The notes under the pieces are model-generated. The model worked only from the letters and a program-made list of their open reading frames with translations. It did no database searches and was not told the DNA's origin. From Deltaproteobacteria bacterium (GTDB taxonomy: Bacteria; Myxococcota_C; UBA6777): a stretch of 64,000 nucleotides of DNA. Each line of letters starts with the position of its first letter. Positions within the stretch are counted from its first letter, which is position 1. Shown piece after piece: positions 8,983 through 16,802 of this stretch. A program made the position numbers and the translations under genes. The stretch is taken from assembly GCA_002731275.1 (NCBI GenBank), contig PCBK01000120.1:1-64000 (forward strand), written 5' to 3'.

Positions 8983-10722
8983 ATGGCTAACGATATTAAC
9001 GTATTGTACTTCCCTGGTGATGACCGCGCTGAAGACGCAAGTGAAGTGGTCAAAGATGTCGCAGATGCTGCGATCGCACGCGCAAGCGAAGTCTTGGGCA
9101 AAGACCACGGCTTCAACTGGCTCTCCGAAGACGAAGACAACCGACTCACCGTCGGTCTGCGCGTCCTCAAGCGTATGGAAAGTCTCGGCATCAACATGCT
9201 CGACGACCAAAATCGCAGAAATCCTGAAGTCCTCGACTTCTTGATCGACTCCGATCTCGCGACGATCCAAGGCAAGTACGCCAAAGTCACAGACGCTGAC
9301 ATCAACTTCGTCAAAGATGCTGCTGCGTCCCTCAAAACACTCAACGTTCTCGTCCCCGCAGATAGCGTCCTCAACAAAATCAAAGAAGTTGGATACGCGT
9401 TCAAAGGTGCGACCGGTACACTCTCCGGAAAAGGCACACCTTCCAGTATCAACGTCTTCATCCGTAAAAAATTGTTCTCCGACGCTTGTGTTCGTGACTT
9501 CAAAAACGTCGCGCCCCGCACGTTCCACGAAGTGGACGTGAACATGGCTGTCTTCGTCGGAACCGAAGGTGTCGTCTCCGATACACCTCACATCGAAGGC
9601 ACGGACTACACTGATGCAAAAATCATCACCCAAAAGTCCGAAGCGATCGTTCAAAAAGCATTTGAATACGCAAAAGAAAAAGGTATCGACAAAGTCTACG
9701 TCGCGCAAAAAGGAAACATCCTCAAGCAATCCGACAATGCTTTCGTCGAGTTTGGACGCAAATGGTCCGCTGAGACAGGAATCGAGATGGAATACATCAT
9801 CTTCGACAACTTCCTCCAGCGTATCACTAAAAACCCTGACTGGTTCCGCGTCGTTGTGACCACAAACTTCTACGGCTCTGACTTCCTCGTGCCCCTCGCT
9901 GGCGCGATGTTCACCGAAGTTGAGAGCAACGACCTTGGCACTGACGTTGGTAACTTTGTCCGCTTTGAAGGCAAAAACACCGACTTCACCCAAACCAAAC
10001 TCGACACTCGTTGCTATCGACAAAACAACGAAGGATTCTACATCGGTGAAGACAAAAGCACTGACACTGAATCCATCAACTTCCGTCGTATCACACGTCA
10101 GATGTCTGAGAACATCGTAAAGTACGCGCTCGATGACACGCTTGCTCGTAACAAAAAAGTTCTCTACGTCCTCTACTCACCCAACCTCAAAGGTGATGAG
10201 CTCTTCTTGTCCGTTGCAAAAGAAATCGCTGCGGATGACAAGTACAAAGCGCTCGACATCCGCTTCACCACCATCAAAGACTACTGCAAAGACTCCGTCA
10301 CCAAACCGACTGAGATCGACGCCGTTGTTGGTACCAACTTGACCATGGACTTCTTGACTGACGCAGAAGCTTCCAAAATCGGTGGTATCGGAATGATGCC
10401 TAGCTTTAACTACACACTCTCCACAGGAACAGTGATCTCCGAGCCCGGACACGGAACTGCGCCTGACCTGCAACCCAACCAGATCAACCCCGGCGCCTCC
10501 ATGTGGGCAATGGCTGCTCTGCTTGAGCACATGGGGAACGACAACAGCGGACGTCTCGACGAGAGCCAACGTCAAACGTGCCTCAAAGCTTCCGAGCTGA
10601 TGTACGAAGCCACTACGCAATTCTACGCAGCTGGCGAAGGCCTCACTGGTGACCTTGGTGGTAACGGTTCCACCACTGGTGTTGGCGAAGGCATCAAAAA
10701 GATCATGGCGACCCTCAGCTAA
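8983..10722 (+). CDS. Isocitrate/isopropylmalate dehydrogenase-family protein with internal duplication (probable isocitrate dehydrogenase)
   Basis: A 579-residue protein, longer than the usual 330-480 of the dimeric isocitrate dehydrogenase family. Family signatures are a GTPSSIN segment near 146, KGNILKQSDNAF at about 243-254, TNFYGSD near 294, MMPSFNY near 466 and EPGHGTAPDL at about 487. Residues about 215-310 recur at about 370-465 with a constant offset near 155: KSEAIV/MSENIV, GNILKQSDNAF/PNLKGDELF, TTNFYGSDFL/GTNLTMDFL. I infer a tandem duplication of part of the catalytic domain. AGGAGG precedes the ATG. It shares the heavy codon bias of aclBA and lies next to it, supporting a role in isocitrate/2-oxoglutarate conversion. 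Cofactor and substrate are not proven by sequence alone. Confidence 0.7.
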   Translation: MANDINVLYFPGDDRAEDASEVVKDVADAAIARASEVLGKDHGFNWLSEDEDNRLTVGLRVLKRMESLGINMLDDQNRRNPEVLDFLIDSDLATIQGKYAKVTDADINFVKDAAASLKTLNVLVPADSVLNKIKEVGYAFKGATGTLSGKGTPSSINVFIRKKLFSDACVRDFKNVAPRTFHEVDVNMAVFVGTEGVVSDTPHIEGTDYTDAKIITQKSEAIVQKAFEYAKEKGIDKVYVAQKGNILKQSDNAFVEFGRKWSAETGIEMEYIIFDNFLQRITKNPDWFRVVVTTNFYGSDFLVPLAGAMFTEVESNDLGTDVGNFVRFEGKNTDFTQTKLDTRCYRQNNEGFYIGEDKSTDTESINFRRITRQMSENIVKYALDDTLARNKKVLYVLYSPNLKGDELFLSVAKEIAADDKYKALDIRFTTIKDYCKDSVTKPTEIDAVVGTNLTMDFLTDAEASKIGGIGMMPSFNYTLSTGTVISEPGHGTAPDLQPNQINPGASMWAMAALLEHMGNDNSGRLDESQRQTCLKASELMYEATTQFYAAGEGLTGDLGGNGSTTGVGEGIKKIMATLS

Positions 10723-10826
10723 TCCCTTCCGACTCCCTTCCTCTGTAAACATCCCGACTTCCCCCACAACAAACACTCCTCTCCTCTTTCTCTCTGCAAC
10801 TTCGGAGATCACTTCTCTTGGGGTTG

Positions 10827-10854
10827 TTGAAAATGAGAACATGTGTACTATATT
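10827..10854 (+). promoter_or_regulatory. Possible promoter of the L,D-transpeptidase-like gene
   Basis: TTGAAA at 10827-10832, a 16-base spacer and TATATT at 10849-10854, about 77 bases before the chosen start. It is a reasonable match to the housekeeping consensus with no experimental support. Confidence 0.4.
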
Positions 10855-10931
10855 GAAGAAAACGTCTTCTGGGACGGGGGTGAACGCTTTGTCTCCATAT
10901 CCCCTGAAGTCTTTGCACATGAGAGGTGAAG

Positions 10932-11672
10932 ATGAGAGTGCACTTGATCGTGTTGATGGCAGGAATATACGTGCTTTGTGGGGGAGGGCTTGTACCTGCC
11001 GCCGCCCACGCCAAAGGTAAAGTGTCGAAGAGACAGTCTGACTTGGCCAAAAAGAAGCGGACATTGACCTGTCGTTTTGCGCGCAAGAAGGGGAAGAAGA
11101 GCCGAACATGTCGTAGGTTCGCGAAGAAAAAGAAACCCAATGAGATCTTCATCGCGGCGATAGGAAAGCGTCGCCGCTTTTATTTGTGTCGTGGTGGACG
11201 TCTTTTGCGTTCCTATCCGGCAGGCCACGGACGACGTGGTTATGGCAAGCAACGTGAAGGGGACAAAAAGACGCCCATTGGCAGTTATCGGATCTCCTGG
11301 ATGGCGGCTCGTCATGAACCCAAACGCCCAAAGGCTGAAGAGGAAAAGTTACAGCGATTTCAGATCCGCGACAAACGCGCGTATTGCAAACCCGACCCCA
11401 AGACAAAATTCAGTCATTTTCGACGCAAAGATGGTCCTCGTGATGAGCGACTTTGGCGTCGTCCGTATGGCGGGAAACGTGCGACCGTTATGGCGATCAA
11501 TTACCCCAATGAGAAGGACATGAAGGCTGGGAAGACAGGGTCTTGTATCGAGATCCATGCCTCCTATCATGTCCGTACATCCGCTGGTTGTGTGCTGTTA
11601 TGGCCTAAGCATATCTTTGAAGTGTACAACTGTGTCGCGCCTGGCACACGCGTGGAGCTGCGTTATCGTTGA
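10932..11672 (+). CDS. Exported YkuD-type L,D-transpeptidase
   Basis: A 246-residue exported protein with a signal peptide ending near Ala-His-Ala at residue 28, then a very basic Cys-containing linker. The catalytic domain has the GDKKTPIG block typical of YkuD enzymes near residue 115, then EIHASYHVRTSAGC with His at 209 and the nucleophile Cys at 220. This matches the family His...SxGC active site, though the usual His before Gly-Cys is replaced by Ala. YkuD enzymes make 3-3 cross-links in peptidoglycan or attach proteins to it in the periplasm. The ATG at 10932 is preferred over the GTG at 10926 because GAGAGG lies five bases upstream. Confidence 0.82.
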   Translation: MRVHLIVLMAGIYVLCGGGLVPAAAHAKGKVSKRQSDLAKKKRTLTCRFARKKGKKSRTCRRFAKKKKPNEIFIAAIGKRRRFYLCRGGRLLRSYPAGHGRRGYGKQREGDKKTPIGSYRISWMAARHEPKRPKAEEEKLQRFQIRDKRAYCKPDPKTKFSHFRRKDGPRDERLWRRPYGGKRATVMAINYPNEKDMKAGKTGSCIEIHASYHVRTSAGCVLLWPKHIFEVYNCVAPGTRVELRYR

Positions 11673-11880
11673 CGTGTGTACACAAGGAGAGCGAGGTTAC
11701 TGTGTTTGTGTTGTGGGAGCGTTGTAGCAGGGGAGTGGGTGCCTTCGGGACTTGCACCTGTGTGCGTTCTCTGGTAGAAAAAAGAGCTTGTGAAAAAGAT
11801 GATGTTCCACCACGAGTCTTGATGTGACGAGATGTCCTTGTGAGGGGTGGAATGCACAATAGATTGAAAGGCTGACACTG

Positions 11881-13728
11881 ATGAATATTCTTTACGCCAT
11901 CCTTGCTCTGGGTCTCCTCATCGTATTGCATGAGGCTGGCCACTTTTTGGCAGCGCGTTGGTGTGGGATGAAGGTCCACGAATTTGCGGTAGGGTTTGGT
12001 CCAAAAATCTTTAGCTTCGAGGCTGGTGGGACGACGTACACTCTGCGCGCGATTTTCTTGGGAGGATACGTACGCATAGCAGGGATGCACCCTGCAGAGG
12101 AAGACGCTGGTGAACCTGACAGCTTCCTTGGGAGTGCACCATGGAAGCGCTTCGTCGCGATTCTCGCAGGTCCTGTGGCCAATTACATCACCGCCTTTCT
12201 GATCTTTATCGCGATTTACTCCATTTGGGGGGTGCGGACAGATTACGCCCATGTCAAAGAGGTCAAAGGGGGCTCAGCGCTCGCCAAGATCGGCGTTAAA
12301 CCTGGTGATCAGATCGTCATGGTCGACAAAACAGTCGTCAAAGGCCAATTTGGCTATGGTCCAGAGCTGGCCTTCTTGCAGATGCTCTCATCTGCTGAAT
12401 CCCCTGAAGTCACGCTGAAAATTCTTCGTGATGGGAAACAACACGACGTCAAGCTCTCGCTTCCCAAAAAAGATGCGAAGAGCAAGAAAAACAAAATGGA
12501 GCTCGGTGTCAAAGCCAAGCTCCACCAAAAACTCTGGCTGAAAGAGATCAAACCCGACTCTTTTGCTGCGAAGATGAAGCTGCAAAAAGGCGATCGTCTG
12601 CTCAAGATTGCAGACCACAAGATCGAAGGTCTTCACACCTACCTGCGTTATCGCAAGCTGCGCAAAAAAGACGCCGTAAAGCTCGAAGTCATGCGCGCTG
12701 GCAAACGCGTTGTTGTCTCCTTACCTGCTGTCAAAAAGGGACTGAAGGACAACAACGATCTGCCTCTCAAGAGCGAAGACATTGTTGTCCTCTCTGAGGT
12801 GAAGCCTGGCTCGCTTGGGCAGGCCGCAGGACTTCAGGTCGGGGATCAAGTGCTCTCTGTGGACAAAAAACCTCTCAAGCGCGTGAAGGGGTACTCATAC
12901 GAGGAACGCCTTAAGAGTCTGCTCGCCGGATGTGCGAAGAAGCCACTTAAACTTGGGATCGTTCGCGGAGACAAAGATCTCGTCTTGACCCTCCCTCAAA
13001 AGAAAGAGGCCGCGCTCTGTACGCAAGGCGTCGACCTCAAGCCTCTCGTCCGTGTCGTCGTTTCTGAGGTCCTTCCTGGCTCGACTGCCAAGAAGGTTGG
13101 TCTACGCCCTGGAGATTGGTTGCAGCGGATCGATGGGCAATCTATCCACAAGATCGAAGAACTGTTGACACTGCTCAAAGCCAGATCATATCGTCCTGTG
13201 ACGTTGACGTTGATGAGACAAGGCAAGATCGTGAAGAAGAAGGTCCCAATGTCCAAAAAGGCTGGTGACTGGAAGCTGGGTTTTCGGCCCGTCCCGATCT
13301 TTGCGAGACATCGTCAGGGGCTTGGTGCCTCGATGAAACTCGCAGCGCTCCAAACATGGCAGTTTAACGTCCGGATTTGGAAAGGGCTTCAGCGGATCTT
13401 TAGTGGGCAGGATAAAGCCAACCTGACTGGACCTGTGGGGATTGTAAACCAGACACAACAAGCCGTGCAGTTTGGTTTTGATTACTTTTTGATGTTTGTG
13501 TCATTGATCAGCATCCATCTCGCGTTTTTCAACTTGTTGCCCATCCCTGCGCTGGATGGTGGACGTATCGTCTTCTTGTTTGCACAGCAAGTGATTCGTT
13601 TGTTCGGATGGAAGGACGATGTTGGCGTGAAAATAGAGACGATCGCCAACGTGATTAGCTTTGTTTTGTTGTTTGGGTTGTTGATTTTGATCACATTTAA
13701 CGATATTTATCGATTGATATTTGGTTAA
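11881..13728 (+). CDS. rseP: RseP-like site-2 metalloprotease with multiple PDZ domains
   Basis: A 615-residue M50 intramembrane protease. HEAGH (His17, Glu18, His21) in the first membrane helix is the zinc site. The third ligand is in NLLPIPALDGG near residue 558, between C-terminal membrane helices. E. coli RseP has about 450 residues and two PDZ domains; here the periplasmic insert is longer, with about four PDZ-like units, each recognisable by a hydrophobic-Lys-Pro-Gly-(Asp/Ser) turn (VKPGDQ, IKPDSF, VKPGSL, VLPGST). RseP enzymes cut anti-sigma factors and remnant signal peptides in the membrane. The two FHA/TPR-type genes follow on the same strand. The 208 bases before the gene hold nothing I recognise. 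Confidence 0.88.
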   Translation: MNILYAILALGLLIVLHEAGHFLAARWCGMKVHEFAVGFGPKIFSFEAGGTTYTLRAIFLGGYVRIAGMHPAEEDAGEPDSFLGSAPWKRFVAILAGPVANYITAFLIFIAIYSIWGVRTDYAHVKEVKGGSALAKIGVKPGDQIVMVDKTVVKGQFGYGPELAFLQMLSSAESPEVTLKILRDGKQHDVKLSLPKKDAKSKKNKMELGVKAKLHQKLWLKEIKPDSFAAKMKLQKGDRLLKIADHKIEGLHTYLRYRKLRKKDAVKLEVMRAGKRVVVSLPAVKKGLKDNNDLPLKSEDIVVLSEVKPGSLGQAAGLQVGDQVLSVDKKPLKRVKGYSYEERLKSLLAGCAKKPLKLGIVRGDKDLVLTLPQKKEAALCTQGVDLKPLVRVVVSEVLPGSTAKKVGLRPGDWLQRIDGQSIHKIEELLTLLKARSYRPVTLTLMRQGKIVKKKVPMSKKAGDWKLGFRPVPIFARHRQGLGASMKLAALQTWQFNVRIWKGLQRIFSGQDKANLTGPVGIVNQTQQAVQFGFDYFLMFVSLISIHLAFFNLLPIPALDGGRIVFLFAQQVIRLFGWKDDVGVKIETIANVISFVLLFGLLILITFNDIYRLIFG

Positions 13729-13766
13729 GTCGGTTCTGTTGGAAGGCTGGCAAAAAAGGGTAAGGT

Positions 13767-15560
13767 ATGTATAAGCTGATCATCGAAGATGATGAGGGCA
13801 AAACCACCACTGTTCCTCTTATTCGGAATCAGATCGTCATTGGTCGAGATGATGGGAACACGGTGCGTTTGACGGAGCGCAATGTTTCGAGGCGACACGC
13901 CCGGCTGCGGATTGAGAACGGTCACATCTTCGTAGAAGATCTCCAAAGCTACAATGGTTCGTGGGTCAATGGCGATCGAGTCGAGGGTGAATTTGAAGTC
14001 CGTCCAGGTGATCTTCTGGTGATAGGTGATTACCACCTGACGTTGGAGAGTGATGAGGGCGGTGCGACAGACGATGCGATGCCTTCGCTCCCACCCCGAG
14101 GACAACAGATCACACCTCCAACAGGTGTCCCTCTTGTGACGCCCTCTGGTGAGCTACAGCCTGCTCGTCTGCAAATCCTCAACACATCTTTCTCTGGTCA
14201 GGAGTTTTCGCTCGACAAGGACGAAGTTCTGATCGGACGTACCGACGAAAACGACATCGGTATTGACCACCCCTCCGTCTCTAGACACCACGCCCGCATT
14301 GTTAAGCAAGTCGACACCTATCAAATCGTCGACTTGGAGAGCGCAAACGGCGTTTGTGTCAACGGCGAAGATTACTCTATCTGTGATCTGCGTTGGGGTG
14401 ACATCATCGAGCTTGGTCACGTGCGTATTCGCTTTGTCGCCCCGCTGGAGTCCGAAAACGTCGTCGTGAACTTCGACGACGCAGCCGCAGCGCCTGGGAT
14501 GAATGGTGACACTATTGAGATCACACAGCTCGACGCCATCGAGGCGATGTCGCCACCTTCACGTACAAACCCGGCGCTCTTTGTGGGCATCGGAGGGTTT
14601 GTCTTGTTGCTCGTCGGTGGGTTGTTTTGGGTCATAGGCTCAACGCCACAAGAGAGCAACCACAAAAAGCCTCAAAAACGCATCTCAGAACCTACATTCT
14701 CGTCAGATGAGCAGATCAAACAAGCGCAACAAAGTCTCAAAAACTACGAGTTTGGAAACGCGATCGCCATCCTCAACGAGATTCTTCGTCAAAACCCCCA
14801 ACAAACAGAAGCGCTCGCGTTGAAAAAACACGCGCTGGTTCTGCAAAAAGAGCACGGTTTGTTGAGGAAAGCCACGACGCAGCAGGCTTCTGAAAAGTGG
14901 AAGGATGCGCTCGAAACACTCAGCAAACTCGGAACTGCGAGCCCGTTCTACGAAAAAGCCCGGGCGGACAAGAAGTCGATTCTCGAGTTGTTGGCCAAAA
15001 AGGTCGCCAAGTTGGATGGTGAAGAGAAATACAACGAAGCTTTGCAATACAACTCGTTGATTATGGAGCACGCACCTGACGATGAGGAGGCCAAAAAGCG
15101 CCGTGATGCGCTCGAAGCCAAGATGAACCCAACACCTCGCGTTGCACCTGTGCCACGTCCTGATATTCGTATCCGACCTGCGCCTTTTCGTATTCGCAAG
15201 AAGCCAATGCGACGACGGATTCGTCGTCGCATTGTTCGCAAGCGTCCACTCATTCGCCGACGAGTGAAACCACCTGTTCGGACTGTGGATATGTCACAAA
15301 AGTGCCTCAATCACTTCAAGAAAAGCAGATTGCTCTCTGCGACAACATGCTACCGCCGTTTAGTGAAGAAAAAACCCAAACACGCAGCAGGCCACTACAT
15401 GTTAGGAGTGTTGTTCTCCCGCAGGGGACACTGCAACAATCCTGAACACGAGAAATACAAGCCTTCCTTGTGTACAGAAGCATCCATTCACTACAGAAAG
15501 TATGTCAAACTTGAGCCCCACACAAAGCGAGCCGCAAAGTTGAGAAAGATGCTCAAGTAA
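13767..15560 (+). CDS. Double-FHA membrane protein with C-terminal TPR region
   Basis: A 597-residue protein. Two FHA domains lie at about 25-85 (IGRDDGN...SRRHARL...YNGSWVNG) and 145-210 (IGRTDEN...SRHHARI...ANGVCVNG); both keep the Arg, Ser and Asn used to bind phosphothreonine. One membrane helix is at about 270-291. TPR-like helices follow, then an Arg-rich segment at about 465-506 and a final Cys-containing TPR block (about 510-597). The FHA half should be cytoplasmic and the TPR half periplasmic, suggesting transmission of Ser/Thr kinase signals across the membrane. AGGG lies before the start. The gene lies 38 bases after rseP. The C-terminal half is paralogous to the next gene. Confidence 0.85.
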   Translation: MYKLIIEDDEGKTTTVPLIRNQIVIGRDDGNTVRLTERNVSRRHARLRIENGHIFVEDLQSYNGSWVNGDRVEGEFEVRPGDLLVIGDYHLTLESDEGGATDDAMPSLPPRGQQITPPTGVPLVTPSGELQPARLQILNTSFSGQEFSLDKDEVLIGRTDENDIGIDHPSVSRHHARIVKQVDTYQIVDLESANGVCVNGEDYSICDLRWGDIIELGHVRIRFVAPLESENVVVNFDDAAAAPGMNGDTIEITQLDAIEAMSPPSRTNPALFVGIGGFVLLLVGGLFWVIGSTPQESNHKKPQKRISEPTFSSDEQIKQAQQSLKNYEFGNAIAILNEILRQNPQQTEALALKKHALVLQKEHGLLRKATTQQASEKWKDALETLSKLGTASPFYEKARADKKSILELLAKKVAKLDGEEKYNEALQYNSLIMEHAPDDEEAKKRRDALEAKMNPTPRVAPVPRPDIRIRPAPFRIRKKPMRRRIRRRIVRKRPLIRRRVKPPVRTVDMSQKCLNHFKKSRLLSATTCYRRLVKKKPKHAAGHYMLGVLFSRRGHCNNPEHEKYKPSLCTEASIHYRKYVKLEPHTKRAAKLRKMLK

Positions 15561-15728
15561 CAAAGCATCTGTGCTCTCGACACTTCCCACTCCTCACGAC
15601 CCTATTTTCGTTGCTCTTCGTTCTTTTCTCCCTACGCCCCCTTTTCCTTCTACGTGGTAGTGTTGTATGATGCCGACCTGTAACAGGGCTTTTTCGTAAC
15701 AATCGATACAAAAGGATACAATAAAACG

Positions 15729-16784
15729 GTGAGAGCCTTTTCACAAACATGGTTACTTTGGGGTGGGTTACTTTTGCTCTCTGCTGGAGGCGTTTTTTGG
15801 GGGGTGATGCAAGGCGCGTCGAAGCAAAATCGACCTGCAGGCTTCCAATCCCACCAGCTTCAACTCGATGTTGTCTCTACCTATATCAAGGATAAACAGT
15901 TTTCTCGGGCACTTCGTCTGTTGGAGAGTATGCTAAAGAAAAGACCTCGTTGGCCCGAGGCGTTACTCTTGTTGCGACAGGTGAAGTTCGAGCTGGGTAA
16001 TGAGCAACTCTTGCGCAAGGCGATCGCGCTCAAGGTCAAAAAGAAGTGGAAGAAGTCCTTCCGCGCATTTGGTAAAGTCAGCGCGAGTAGTCTTTGGCGC
16101 ACACGCGCCATTCAAGAGCGCGAAGATATCCTCGTGCGACTCAATGCGTATGCTCGCGTTGAGCTTGCGGCCAAAAACTTGCAGAAGGCGGTGATGTACA
16201 ACTTACTTCTGCTCGAACTCTTTCCCCAACACAGAGACGCCGAGAAGCGACAGGATGAGCTGCTCAAAATCATCGAATCGACCCACCAAAAGAGCGCACA
16301 CAAGCAACTCTCTGCCTTGATCAACAAAGAAAAACGACGCCGAAAGATCCGACACCGCAGAAGACGTAAGAGGAAGCGCTTTCGTTCGCACAAGAAGTTG
16401 ATTCGTTTGATGGCTCCGAAAGTTCGCGCGCCAGTTGCCAGACCTGTCAAGAAGGTCGTCACAAAGACCTACCCGACACTTCGGCCACCTGTGCGTCGTC
16501 GTCTTAATTGGAACAAGTATTGTCGTGGGTTGTACAACAGCGGAAGGCTGCGTCGTGCGCGGTACTGTTACAAAGAGCTGCTCGACCGAAATGAAAAACA
16601 TGCGGTCGCACATTACATGTTGGGGTCGATTTATACGCGCCTTGGTTACTGTTCACAGCATGGAAGTCCTCGATTTGATATGCGTCTGTGTGTGAAGGCA
16701 AACGATCACTTTAAGCGGTTTGTGACATTAGACCCTACAAACCCAACAGCTCGTAAATTGCGTCGTATTTTGCGGATGAAGTGA
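15729..16784 (+). CDS. Membrane-anchored TPR protein, paralogue of the FHA protein's C-terminal half
   Basis: A 351-residue protein beginning with a GTG codon, then a single membrane anchor at about 8-27. The periplasmic part has TPR-like helices, an Arg/Lys-rich linker (about 200-245) and a C-terminal block matching the preceding gene: HYMLG, a Cys-rich turn, and a final hydrophobic-xLxPxxxxAxKLRxxL segment. It therefore looks like a duplicate of the neighbour without FHA domains. Both may be subunits of one envelope assembly. No catalytic residues are visible. The 168 bases between the two genes hold no recognised signal. Confidence 0.75.
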   Translation: MRAFSQTWLLWGGLLLLSAGGVFWGVMQGASKQNRPAGFQSHQLQLDVVSTYIKDKQFSRALRLLESMLKKRPRWPEALLLLRQVKFELGNEQLLRKAIALKVKKKWKKSFRAFGKVSASSLWRTRAIQEREDILVRLNAYARVELAAKNLQKAVMYNLLLLELFPQHRDAEKRQDELLKIIESTHQKSAHKQLSALINKEKRRRKIRHRRRRKRKRFRSHKKLIRLMAPKVRAPVARPVKKVVTKTYPTLRPPVRRRLNWNKYCRGLYNSGRLRRARYCYKELLDRNEKHAVAHYMLGSIYTRLGYCSQHGSPRFDMRLCVKANDHFKRFVTLDPTNPTARKLRRILRMK

Positions 16785-16802
16785 GTGGATGGGGGAGGAA
16801 GC

